Positions 1-11,376 of a stretch of 64,000 bases of DNA are shown here, one piece after another. The notes beneath the pieces are model-generated. The model was not told where the DNA came from. It did not search any database and saw only the letters and a list, made by a program, of their open reading frames with translations. The position numbers and the translations under genes are program-made. Each line of letters opens with the position of its first letter. The stretch's first letter is position 1. Source of the DNA: Cymbomonas tetramitiformis (taxonomy: Eukaryota > Chlorophyta > Pyramimonadophyceae > Pyramimonadales > Pyramimonadaceae); assembly GCA_001247695.2 (NCBI GenBank), contig LGRX02029050.1, forward strand, positions 17,043 to 81,042, read 5' to 3'.

Positions 1-337
1 TGAAAAGGGACTCATCCCCCAAAAACTACCCGAAACAGAAAAGCATCTCGGAAGACCTCGGAGTCAAAACAAAGGTTGTGGAGGCCAAAGAGATCTCAAT
101 AAGGGAGAACTAGAATCCGTCACTCAAAACAAGGACAAGCAACTCAGTGAACTTTCAGACGACCACCAAGTCGATAACTCGTCGGGAATGGATGCACCAG
201 GTAGGACGCCTGGGTCAATTTGGCCAGGTGTACAGCACAGCCTCTAAAGCTATTTGAACAATAAAAGGACAAATCCAAATTCAAAATAGCTTATTCTGAG
301 ACACAGTTAAGATCGGGAGGAGGCAAAGGCCTCTCAC

Positions 338-2331
338 TTAGGTGTTCTGGCGTGCGGCCTTGCTTGTCTTCTGCATCCACCTTCGCACCATACGAGAGCA
401 AGAGGCGGACTACCTGGTACCAAGCGGTGAACACACTTCAGCTATTATGCAATTTCACAGAAGTTGATGAGGCAGCACATACGGTGACCAGTGGAGTGCG
501 GGAAGATGGGCGGAAATTCCACCTCGGTGGAGCTTCGCTTATTTCACCTCATTTCATCTTCTGACATACGACTAGGGGAAGCAATGGCAGGAAGGAGAGA
601 GCACGCAGAGAGGCACATAAAGCTCACTAGACTTGAACACTGAGCGGGTTTCCGAGTACCGTTACCCGAACTTAAGGAGTGGCTTTCTTGATGCAAAATG
701 AACACACGTGATTAACCGGGGATGCCAACACGTTGCCATATACTAGTCACAAGAGGGAAAACGGCGGATCGTTGGGGCAAACGCACCTTGCCGTAACCCT
801 TCTCGATTGCTATGTGTAACGGCGTGCTCAGGGTTTTTGCGTTTGCCGTCGAGGTATTCGCACGGAACTGTTGAAACGCACCATGTACAGTCTCCGTGAA
901 TACAGGTCCGTTACAGATGCAACAGTTCTCCAGAAAATAGGTGTTTACGCTCTTATCTTTACTTATAGAGGTGAACGTGTGCAATATACCGCATAACCCA
1001 CACTTGTGCAACACATTCGAAGGGACGCGGCGCTGGGAAGCTCCGATAGACAAACACGAACTACAGCACTGTTCCGACACGGCATGGCGAAGGAAGGCCT
1101 AGAAATTTCAGCAGCAGACAAACGCCAACAACACGCAAAGTCTGAAGCGTCAGCTTGCTTCATAAGCCGTTCGGGATCCTGATTCGGCCAAACGCACGGA
1201 CTCCAGTCTCGACAGGTTCAAACAGAAAAAAAGCAGGCAAGGTGCACCGACCACGCGGCAATATTCGGAATAGCAGCCCTAGACAGAAAGAAAGAGGGGG
1301 CGATGGGGAAGGGAGGTGGTGCAGGGAAAGGCAGAATAGAACAGGCACACATGTCAACGTGACATCACGACCTCTCCGAAGGTAAGTACAAACGGGCGCA
1401 TTCCTCCACGCTATAAGTATCATCAACGCAAAAAAGGTTAGTAAACGCCATGGTCAGATTCAGGACAGGACCTGTAGCAGGAGCGAGGTCATGGCTTCAT
1501 CTCCTCGACTGGCTGCTTCCCACAAGGCGGTTGGCGAGCCTGTTCAAGTCATCAAGCCCCAAGTTTGAAAACCGATCTCGCTTAGTCTTGAACATATATT
1601 ACTTCATAAACACATGCTGGTAACTATTTTGGGAAGAAGCTGCGTGCAGTATTCGCTTCGTGGCATGCTTTTCCAATCGAACGAGGAGAACAACTGAGCC
1701 CTGAACGTACCAATCTCTTCCGATCCATCGTCGTTGGGGTTGACCCCTGAAGCAAGTAATTCCTCCAGATCTTTAACATTGCCCTGTCAGAGTCAAACAA
1801 TTAATGAGCGAACGAACGATGGAACCTGCCACCGTAAAAAGCACCTGATTCCCGAGCTTGCACCAAGATCGCTTACCGATGCTGCAATATCCCGCACGCT
1901 ACGCCCTGCGTTTGCGTGAACCTGGAAGTCAGTATCCAAAAGTGTATGAAGTCATTTCTGTTTCAGAGTTTATCTGTATGATCGATAGAGCATGAAGAAC
2001 AGAACAGGAGACACACGTCATGACGTAGGATAATGAAGACCCACCTCCTTCCACTCCGACAATCGCGCAGCATATGAGTACTGTTAAAGCGCTGAAAATT
2101 ATGCCGCGCGCCATTTAAGAAACGTAAGCAGTTAATGAAGCATGCACTAGATATAATTGTGCCGAAATAATAACGAATGTCGTCGTTCTTGAAAACAATC
2201 CACTTTCCTTCTTTCCAAGACTTTCCAAGATCCAACGCAAGACGAAGAGCAGATTTGACTTCCCCTTCGACCGAGCATACAGCATTCATTGGAGTGGACC
2301 GAGTCCTCACGTCAGTCAGACCATCCGACAT
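338..2331 (-). CDS. Ankyrin-repeat protein, multi-exon gene
   Basis: The protein should be an ankyrin-repeat scaffold; partners are unknown. Five exons splice in one frame: 1877-1921, 1711-1783, 1472-1539, 787-867 and 338-413. Phases agree at every junction and each is flanked by AG acceptors and GT donors (for example TCG|GTAAGC and AAG|GTGCGT). The joined product has ankyrin signatures: NVKDLEELLASGVNPN, TALWEAASRGD, STPLHIAIEKGYGK and VVRLLLSYGAKVDAEDKQGR. The distance from TALW to TPLH is 34 residues, the usual repeat length. An ATG at 2331 (MSDGLTDV...) is a likely N-terminus, but its exon end is unresolved. The last exon ends with one spare base at CTAA|GTGAG. The next acceptor could be near 318 (giving an immediate stop) or near 221, so the C-terminus is open. 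No single frame longer than about 120 codons covers it. Ankyrin identity is sure; the ends are not. Confidence 0.8.
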
Positions 2332-2399
2332 CCCTCCGCGGAGCGCGCTCGCCTCGCCTACGCGCTGAGGCCTGTTTCAATTTCAATTTCAATACTACA

Positions 2400-3150
2400 T
2401 TATACTTTACTATTTGTATTTCGTATTTGCTATTTGCTAATTTGCTTAATTAAATTGTATTTTAATTTCAATTTCAGTTTTAATTTCAACTTCAATTTCT
2501 TGCTGTTCGTGTTCCTGTTGTGAGCTCATTCGGATTCCAGACGAGAGCTGTTGAGCTGTCGCTGTCGAATCGGTATGATATGATAGGAATTAGAGTTGGT
2601 AATAAGCTGAAAGCTCACTACAGTGACACAGTAGTTGAAACTGTCACTGTGAGCGAAATAAAAACACCGACGCAGACGAACGGCTGCTGTGCAGAATTGT
2701 GAAAAGTCTCCTCTCCTGCGAATTCCTAGTTATTCTGAAGCGATTTCCTCATAATTGCTTCGTGTCTTGTATCACGTGTATGAAATAGAGTCTATATCGC
2801 GAAATTCTTAGGGAACGCTTCGGCGAACACCGGAGAGGACACTGCCTTTTGCAATATAGGAACGTGCGGACTGTTGACGATACGCACACCGTGCTGGATT
2901 TTTTCTGTCACGAGCTCTGCAGTTTAGCACAGGACAACTTCTCGGCTCTTATGGACGCACCTGCTTCTGCTTGGCACAGTCACTTCTACCACCCAGACTG
3001 CAACTCAGTTTTGGAAGTCTTTCGTGTCTACTGCGGTGCGTCGTGTTGCTCCAACCGAATATCGTTTTGCGTTTTCAAATTTGACAACCGCTAAGTGAAG
3101 CATGTCGTGCACTGACCTAGAAAACGCAGTCCTGACACGGGATTTACGTC
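2400..3150. other. Intergenic, AT-rich with TTTCAA-type repeats
   Basis: From about 2370 to 2510 the sequence is a run of imperfect TTTCAA/TTTAATT words. The rest shows no convincing exon. An 81-codon frame at 2849-3094 (+) has no recognisable motif. Confidence 0.4.
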
Positions 3151-3159
3151 ACGCTGAAT

Positions 3160-6100
3160 ATGCGGTTTTGGGGTGCAGCAATTTCCGCGGATCCCTGTGT
3201 TGAGCGGCGACGAGCCGAGAGCGCCAAGTTGCTCATAAACGCTCAATCCAAGGTGAAAACGGAGTGTCGTCAACGCTTACTCCTCGCCAGTTCGGTCTTC
3301 TACAGGAAATTTCGACGCTTAACGTTTGATTCGAAAAAAACAACTTGAGACTTTCACCAACTTTTTACAGTGCCTATTTTGTCTTCGCACTTCGTAAGTG
3401 GACCTCTTACGTCTCAGGGGATTACTGGACGTGGATCTCTTCGAATATTAGCAGTTTTCGCGAATCAGCTTAAAGGTATTTTGTCTCACTCAACACAGAA
3501 TGATCTCCTGCACGGGTGTCATTGTGGTATCGCGGTTGGCTCTCTGTTGTCACTAGATTCCCTCATTGCAAGTGGAATAGTTTTTATTCTTGGAATATAC
3601 CTAGTGTGCAGAAAGAAAACTTCGAAAGTAACGCGCAGTGTGGCGTCTGACCCACCTATGTTCCTTGTCGAAGGGTTAGACGCTCAAACGTGTATGTTTG
3701 CTCCTTCTTCTGAAGTCTTGGTAGGCCCATCTACGCCTCCCGTTGTTGCAGCATCAATCAGGCTTTCCGTGTTTGTCTTTTCGAAACGTATCCCTGGAAT
3801 GCGCATCGGATGGCCTCTCATCCCAACTGAGTTCACCTAGCACGTTTAAATGCGCGCTGACTTCTTTCTCCTCACCCTCCGTGCGCAGATAAGTTGGTCG
3901 CTGACTTCAGCTTCTTCACGTTATACTATCGTTTCGTATTTTTCCTTTCGCGCAACCCTGGTCAGAAAAACCTTGCCGCAGATACTGCAATAGATGCTTG
4001 GAAGATGGTGTGTTCCTGAATTTCTGGCTTTCCTCAGCTGATTCGAAAACCTTAAAGGACGTTTGACTTCATATGATACTTCCACGGCAGTAAGCTGCAC
4101 CTTTGGCTGTCATTCCTGCAGGGTCTTCCTGAAACGTTTGCACTACTTCTGGGTTGTTGATTCTGTAACACAATAATTAATGTATTTACAAGTCACCCGT
4201 ACGTTTTACTTCGTCCACGGAAAAGGGATGGGTGATGGGACTTGGACGCAGTGTTTGGAAGAACGTTTCGGCCTTTTGGACCAGTTTTGTGGTTTTGTTC
4301 GCGTACATCAGACCTTCACGGTGACGGAGGACACGTGGCAACAGGTTGGAGACACTTTGCTCTGCGTTCAAAGATCTTTACGACTTCCAACTTGGAAGCC
4401 GATAACGGCCCTAATGTTCTTTCATTGTTTGTGTTCTAGGTGTTGGACTTTAGCAATACTATACGGAGTGACTTGTCAAACTTTGACCACCAGGTGCTCT
4501 CCCTTCCTTTCGAGTGCTGCCGCACACATCGGAGGGTCAATACGGTTGGATGCACGTTGCCGGTTGGTTGCACGTTGCACTATGTCAACGTGTGCAGTGT
4601 CTATACGGTCAGCGCGAGCTAGGGTTTGGCAGTAACCGCAGAGAGAGAGAGTTGATGTGTTGGTTGAGGGCAGCCCCGTCTGCTGTGCGTATCTTGTGCT
4701 ATGTACTGCATCATGGTGTTCGTAGGGTTTAGACTGAACCGGTATCCTACATCCTAGAGCTCTTCTGCCCAATCTTCAGGCCAATCTTGATGAGTGTTCA
4801 CCGACCGTCACACTCAGTGCTGCAGAATATGCGGTTTTTTCAGTGTGCTTTGGCACACGTTGAGCCCTTGCCACACATTTTGGGTTTTGTGACAGGGTGC
4901 CTGGCCTGTTCTTGTCGATGACTTCGTGGAGTTCATGACTAATAGCAGAGCCTCTGCGAACATGTTGGCACAGAGCTCTTCATCATATTCCAACTTGGTA
5001 CGAACCGTGCAAATCTATCGTCCTCCGCCCAATAGCTTTCAAGCTGCCTGGGTATATAGACTTTCAGTTGCCTCGTATGGCAGTCTGTTCGCCTATCAAG
5101 AACTGCGTCTTAGAAATCTTCGGTCTATTGTGTGCTGGCAGTGAGGTTTACTCTGGTAGTATATAATCTTGCTGAAAGGGTCTGGCTTGCAGGGCGACAT
5201 GAGCGATATGGTGTTGACCACCCCTGTACAAGGACTCAAGCGCCGGGCAACGTGCTCAGTAGACAGGGCGGAGGCGGATCAGGTATCGTCATATATTATA
5301 GCTTAGCCTTCCTAAGGAAGCTTGCTTGAAAAAAAAAAAATGGGAACGCGCTGCGGCCCCAGGATATATGATAAGCTGATGGGGCCAGCTTGCCATCGGT
5401 CTGCAGTGTGTAGCTTCTATGCACTTCTCCTGTGCCTCAGCACCCGGAGCATTGACTTTGGCAGGTGGATGGAATAGCGGCTCGGCTTGCACAAATGGAG
5501 GCCACCCCAAGGTGCGTCCTGCCTCAGCGATTGATGTCGGCACCGCTCCTTCTCCCTGGCTGTCTACCTTTCTATTATCCAATTCGTTGGTTCAGCTCCA
5601 GCCTCGGTGATGTCAAGTCGCGGGTGGCGTAGGGGAACATTCTAGTGGAGAAAAGTTCCAAGGTCAATGTGTAGAAGTATGGGCACTGATCCTGCAGATC
5701 GGCTCTGAGGAACTTGACGTCAAGGTCACACCATGTTCTTGTATATGGCCATTGTCCCATATCTAGCCTGCTGAGAAGGGCATGGTTTTTACCGGAATCT
5801 GACGACACGCATGTGTTGTGGGGAGCCGACACAGCAAGCGAGCTAGGCTGCGAGCCCCAGGTATGTGTGCAGGTCTGCCGTGTCGCTGTGGCGCTCTACT
5901 TTGTAGCTGGAATACATAGCACTACTCACTCTCTCTCTCTCTTTCCTTGCAAATGCAGCATAGTGCATAGAGCTTATAATGTCACACCGAAAAGTACTCT
6001 CATCTCAAGATTATCACCTGGCCAGCGAGCCTATTGCATGGCTGAGATAGCATGAAACACATATTGACAATACTGTGGAAAGTCTCTCCCCACAAAACTC

Positions 6101-7259
6101 AGTATCTGAAAAGGTGCTATCTGGTTGACTGCAATGCCACAAAAGTTTTGACTATGTGAGCGTAATCACATTTGGGGCTGCAGATTATAGCACACAAGAA
6201 ATGAATGGAAGAAGGGCGCCTAGCCCTGCAACGACCTTGAGTTCATGGGCCCTATCCCCAGTCACGTTGTTTGGTGCACCTGAAGCAAATGGGAACTTTC
6301 AACATGGAAAACCCCAACCAATAGGTAGGGTGACCCTGAGTTCGAGAAGCGTGACTTTGACCACCAGCGTGACTTGCCTGCTCTTGTGCTTTTAATTTCG
6401 ACTATGATGTTTAGGAGCTTGATCACCTGCCTGTTGTTGTGCTGCAAACACCTTTTTGAGCTTGGGGAGTCCAATGACTTGCTTGCTGAAGTTCTGCGCA
6501 TAGTGGGCAGCTCTTTTTTTGCGGGCATGACAACCGTTAATAGGAAGCCTCGACTATACTCTGTAATTGGGTAGGGATGCGCATTCCACGCTGGCTTTCT
6601 GGTGTTGGTTGTTGCAAATCGCTTTCTGTGTACTTTATGCACTTTTGATGGTTAAGGCTTTTGGGTGTGTGCAGTGTTTGGAACGCATTGCCAACAGTAA
6701 ATGGATGGATGATAACTTTTTGAATTGCGTGCGCCGAAGATAGTTTCGGGATACTGTATGTGTTTAATGCAGTGGGGGGTAAGGATTTGGATATTTTAAG
6801 TTATTTTGATGCTCCAATATTATCTCATGAACACCAATTGATTGTGCTAACACTTGTTTTTTATGTGTTGTCCTCTCAATACACCTGGTTGAATTTTTGA
6901 GTGGGGAACTTAAATCACCCGGAGAGCAAGAGACGTGTAATGCAGTAACCATGTCGAGCTTTCCGAGTGGTGGCTGCTGTATGCAAAATTTCGAACTTGC
7001 AGAACATGCAATGCAGAAATTCCTGATGATTTTCAATTTGGTTTGGTTCGTTTCATTCCACCACCTTCACCAAAAGATTGACAGGAATTTTGTGTGGCCA
7101 GTCCCGATTTTCTTGAAACGCCTTAAAGATGTTAATGAGCTCAGTGAAAGTCATAAATTCTATCTATTAAAGAGGTGTGTCCTTGATGGATTGATTGTGG
7201 TCTGTGGTGTACCAACTCGATTTGTGCCGGAATTTACTCAATCTGGATACCGCCTCTGA
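3160..7259 (+). other. Unresolved coding-like segments, possible multi-exon gene
   Basis: I do not recognise this region. Short plus-strand segments look like exons. 3160-3252 starts with ATG, is helical and basic (RRRAESAKLLINAQSK) and ends AAG|GTGAAA. 4440-4493 (VLDFSNTIRSDLSNFDHQ) lies between TTCTAG and CAG|GTGCTC. A segment ending at 5860 (DDTHVLWGADTASELG) ends CAG|GTATGT. A frame near 7090-7255 contains FLKRLKDVNELSESHKFYLL. The helical character could fit a BAR-like or coiled-coil protein, but I could not chain the exons in phase. A frame at 3370-3840 has one hydrophobic stretch followed by RKKTSK and could be a membrane segment or chance. Confidence 0.25.
5310..5832 (-). other. Coding-like segments on the minus strand
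   Basis: Two minus-strand frames look protein-like. One at 5575-5832 contains TWCDLDVKFLRADLQD and LTLELFSTRMFPYATRDL. One at about 5310-5565 contains GAVPTSIAEAGRTLGWPPF. Stops separate them at the shared edge. They overlap a plus-strand exon candidate, so at most one reading can be right. No family recognised. Confidence 0.2.
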
Positions 7260-8138
7260 GATTGTGATGTGAATACCGTATTTTCGTGAAGATTTCATCT
7301 TACGACGCTATAATCGTGTGATATGCGTATGCGATGGGATCGCTGACTCCCGCACGCATTTCACTATAACCTGTGCTGATATCGATTATATACTATATCG
7401 AGCATCGGTTGTCGATGGAAGGAACCACGATTCGGTTGAAAATTAATCAGTTTTATTGGAGGAGGTCGAATGACTTACAAGCGTAGTCCTTTAAATACCC
7501 TCGGGAATCCGCGAAGGCATAATGCCTTTGAAAGTTGAAGTGTTGAAATACCCTTCGATTCATATCGCATTTTAAAACGAGTGGTCAGCCAATTGTTTGC
7601 TTTTTGTGGCAAGATCCCAGATCGACTTCCAGGAATGCATAACTTGATTGGCGAATTATAGAATACTTGTATATGAATTCGAAAATCTGCCTATCAAAAT
7701 AGGGCAGCAGGGGGAAATTTCGGGCTTGTGGGCAAGCACGGTTTAGGCCAAGCAAAAATAAAAGCGGATTATGGGGTTTGTTGTTTTAGAGGCCTGCACT
7801 GCTTAAATTTCATTGCTTTATAATATGTTTCATCTGAGTTTGAGTTCAACTTCAGCAACGCGCCTAGGCGTGTTCGAGACGGAGCAATACGACAAGCTTC
7901 ACCTTCACGTTCTGGGCAGCAATTGGTAGCGTTTGACGTGGTACATTGTTATAAGACTGGTAAGTGATTGTAACCGTAACATGTGAAACGATGGGAAATG
8001 CGCAAGCCATCACCACTTTGAAGAGATATGCAAGCATGCTATTCATACTGTTGGGCTAAACCCCTGTCTATAGGTTTTTATCATCTTTTCGCCTGTTCAA
8101 ATATATGGCGTTACCCACCATTGCACAATTTGTATTGA
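7260..8138. other. Intergenic, nothing recognised
   Basis: AT-rich sequence without an exon, repeat or RNA that I can support. It separates the unresolved region from the 3' end of the LamG/ZU5-like gene. Confidence 0.4.
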
Positions 8139-10289
8139 CTACGCACCAAGGATCTCAAGTTTTCCGATGTCTACAATTGCAGCTTGCATTCCGCTTTGAA
8201 AAGGACCATGGGAAGTCCCTGCTTGCTTTTGGCCTCCTAAAGCAGGTTCCTTGAGCTGCAACATAACACTGGAACCTGGCTGGACCACTAAGTTGAAACG
8301 GCCATCTTCAGGTGATGCGCGGGTGTAGGATTTACCGCGGTAGTCCTTTCCCCTCGCATACACCTGCAGAGCCCCAGTGACGCGCTCCTCACCTGACTGC
8401 GATATAATAGCTAACTGTTCGCAGGCCACCTTGCCGGCTTTGAGAATGACACCTGTGATGATCGTATGCGCAAACAAGCAGTCACAATTCCACCACCCCG
8501 TTTTTCTAATAGACTTCATTTGGTAGCTGTTTTTGCCTCCCTTTCGAAACCTCTCCATGATGCTTTGTACCATCTTATCGTTTGTCAGTTCTTTGGGGCT
8601 TAATCTGGGCTTGCCCTTCTTGCCCGCCTTGGGCCTGCGTTTCTCAATTTCAGTTCCCCAGTCCTTCTTGCTGATGGGAAGGGACACTCCATTCGCGATG
8701 ATGTTGTTCTCATCTTGTATCCAACGTCCACTTGTACTCTCAAAAGACCACGCCGTCGGAAAATCCCCACCACGGTCGAACCCGTTTACAGGCGTATCGT
8801 TGCTCCACTCCACGCTCAGCCCTGCACCAGTCTTTTCAATCTGCGCACAACATTCCCTCAGCCAAACGTGCTCCTTTCATCGGCTAGAAACGAGAATTTT
8901 GATACTGCAGGAGCCAAGCCCAAGAAGCCATTCTGGTGCTGGCTGCATTCGTCGTGTGGCGATTGCATCGGTCTCGCCCACATGTGAGCACGAACGAAAC
9001 AGATTGAAAACGTAAGTTAGGTGATGGGCACAATCGGCTTGCGAGAGAACCGAAGGGCGCCGCACCTCGAGTGACTCTTGTGTGTCAGCTTCTCGGACAG
9101 CTACCCACAAAGCTCCGTAAGTCGCCATATGCACCACGCTTCCGTCGAGTGAGATTCCCGTGTAGTCACCCGGCATGGCTTCGAGCGACAGCGGATCCTC
9201 CGGGTCGACGACTGACATGGACACCTCGGCCTCACCGGTGAAAGCGGTGCCATCGGAGCGCACGAATGCATCGGGCGGCACCGTGAGCTTCATCCCCGTC
9301 TTAGGGTCCTGCACTGTACCGCCTTTTGCCGACCACAATTTTCCGCGAATGGCGACCGCGCATAAGGTCACCTCGACCCAGGGAAGCGAGAGGTCAACGG
9401 GCCAAATGCTGGGCGCGAAGCCCTCCTTTTCGAAACTCAGCACGTAACTCGCACCCGCCTGCATTAGGCTTTTTGGGACGTCCAAGTGAAAGTACCCACG
9501 GTTGTCCGTGTACACCGACAGGTTAGTGGGTAGCGGCATGCCGACCATGACATCCGCTGCGACGTCGTTAGCGGTGGTCATAACGCGCCCCGATACCTGC
9601 CAGGTGTCAACGACTGGTGGCTTGAGTGGCGGCAGGATCACGCCGTGCTTTGGATATGAATTAAGCCAGAAACTTTTGATCTCCTGGGTGTCGAGATGAC
9701 GGTCCCAAACGTGAAGCTCGGACACCCAACCGAGGCAGGCGCCCGTTCGTCCGACACCAGTCAGAGGCAGCCCCGAAAACGCGACTGGGACAGTGCCAGA
9801 GGCTTGCGGCCCCTCGCGCGGGTCCAGAGTTGTGTAGCAGGTGGTGCTCCCGGTGTTAGGCCGTCTGGAGGTTGAACACTCGCCGGTCAGGATGATCAGC
9901 TGCCAACAGTCAGCGCAGGCTTTGGCCTCGAAGTTCATTCCGGGTGAAGTGTCCGATAGACGTGCGCCGAAGACTTCGGTGGCAGCGTCCATGAGCAGCA
10001 ACGCATCGTTATCCACTCGCAGGAGGCTTGCTAAGGGGGTGCGCTCCACTTTGGACGCAGGCTTAAACCATATTGCAATGCTGTATGCTGGAGACAAGAT
10101 CAGATGGGGCTGCATGATCTCTATCCCGCTCGAGGATGAGCCAAGCAGCTCCCAAGACATCACACCATCTTCCGGCACGGTCGGTGGAGCTTTAATATCC
10201 AGTCGACAGCACCGCTCTAGGAATTCTTCGCAAGTCTCTGAGTTGTCCGCCTGAATGCTGAATACGAGACCTTGCGGAAAGGAAGCCAT
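8139..10289 (-). CDS. LamG-like plus ZU5-like (FAM171/CILP-type) protein
   Basis: Two exons, 9066-10289 and 8139-8840, joined in phase 0 at GAG|GTGCGG and GCGCAG|ATTG, give 641 residues. Residues 1-215 look like a concanavalin/LamG-like sandwich (SIAIWFKPASK, CLGWVSELHVWDRHLD). About 235-310 is a carboxypeptidase-regulatory-like Ig fold (VSGRVMTTANDV, YTDNRGYFHLDVPKSL). About 320-405 carries KLTVPPDAFVRSDG, AMPGDYTGISLDG and TYGALWV, which resemble the conserved block of FAM171/CILP-type proteins. Exon 2 has the linked TAWSFESTSGRW and GWWNCD motifs and a second carboxypeptidase-regulatory-like unit (ALQVYARGKDYRGKSY). No convincing signal peptide or membrane helix is seen, so location is unknown. 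The role is probably adhesive or structural, by inference. The start is the first ATG. Domain relationships are from memory of the families. Confidence 0.75.
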
Positions 10290-10969
10290 TATCGAGAAAG
10301 CCCCTAGCCGTGCTGACAGGGACGAATAATAAAGTAAGTTGCGATTCGATAGTTTTCCACTCCGGAGATCTCGGATCCTGTTAACCTAATGTCGAATAGC
10401 CTGGACTGTTGCTGCTGCTGTTGCTGCTGCTGTCTTGTTTCGATCTTTCGAAGCCTTTATAAAGGAGATAACCTTCGCTTGTTTAAAGACGCTGCTGATA
10501 CTTTATAATAGAGAAGAGAAGAATGAGATGCCCCATCGCATGCCCGCGCCCTCGCCTGACGCTGAGGAATCCTTGAAACGGGATATCATACTGCATACAA
10601 CATACACGATCCTTATGCTTTCGGTTTCAGGCGAGGGGTTGACTTCGCTCCGTCCTGCACGTGTCCATCCACCCGTTGAAGGTCCTACTCTCGTCACTGC
10701 TTACTGTTACTAGTTACACTGTACTATAGTACGTCTTATCTTCAGACGAGAGGTTCAGGTTCGAGGTTGCAGGTTCTCCGACGCGCGAGCGCGAGCGGCC
10801 GCGAGCTGAATTCCCAAACAGAAACACCCCGAACTCAAGCGAAGGGGAATAAACTTCCCTTATCAAGGGTTTAGGGTTTACTCCAACGACCTTCCCGACT
10901 ACCAGAGAATTCTCGCTACAAAGATGCAAAGGAAACCACATCTTGCTCGCTATCCGAACTCATTCAGAT
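10290..10969. other. Upstream region of the LamG/ZU5-like gene
   Basis: Contains a short CTG/TTG trinucleotide run near 10408-10436. A minus-strand frame at 10714-10941 has no known motif. No promoter element can be defended. Confidence 0.35.
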
Positions 10970-11207
10970 TGATCAAACAGGAGAAATATGAATATATATA
11001 TCCTGTTTTGTGACTGTAAAAATGCAGGTGTGCTGGCTCTTGGAATACTAAAGTCAGATAAAATAATAAGATGTTCTGGCTAAGTGTTTCGGGAGCCTGA
11101 CACTGTGACACAGGCAGCACTGCAGGTGACATCCAGGCGAGGGGTGAAACTAAGGGTGCACCACTGCTCCCCCCTAAGGGGGGGGGAGAGTCAGCATACC
11201 CGTGACA
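10970..11207 (-). repeat. LTR (3' in element orientation)
   Basis: 238 bp, TG...CA on the plus strand. It differs from the partner at 13246-13483 only in a G/A change next to the G9 run near 11189. Confidence 0.88.
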
Positions 11208-11376
11208 CCACCTCACCCCGAAGGAGGGAGGTGCACTGCAGGGCCAGCCGGTACACCCGGACAGGCGGCTAGAAGAAATGTTAGAATGTTACTCGAAGAG
11301 GCCTTTTTCAACCTAGCTAGAAGCAATTCCATGCATGGCGCTAGTATATTCTCACATCTCAAACCCGATTCCAATT

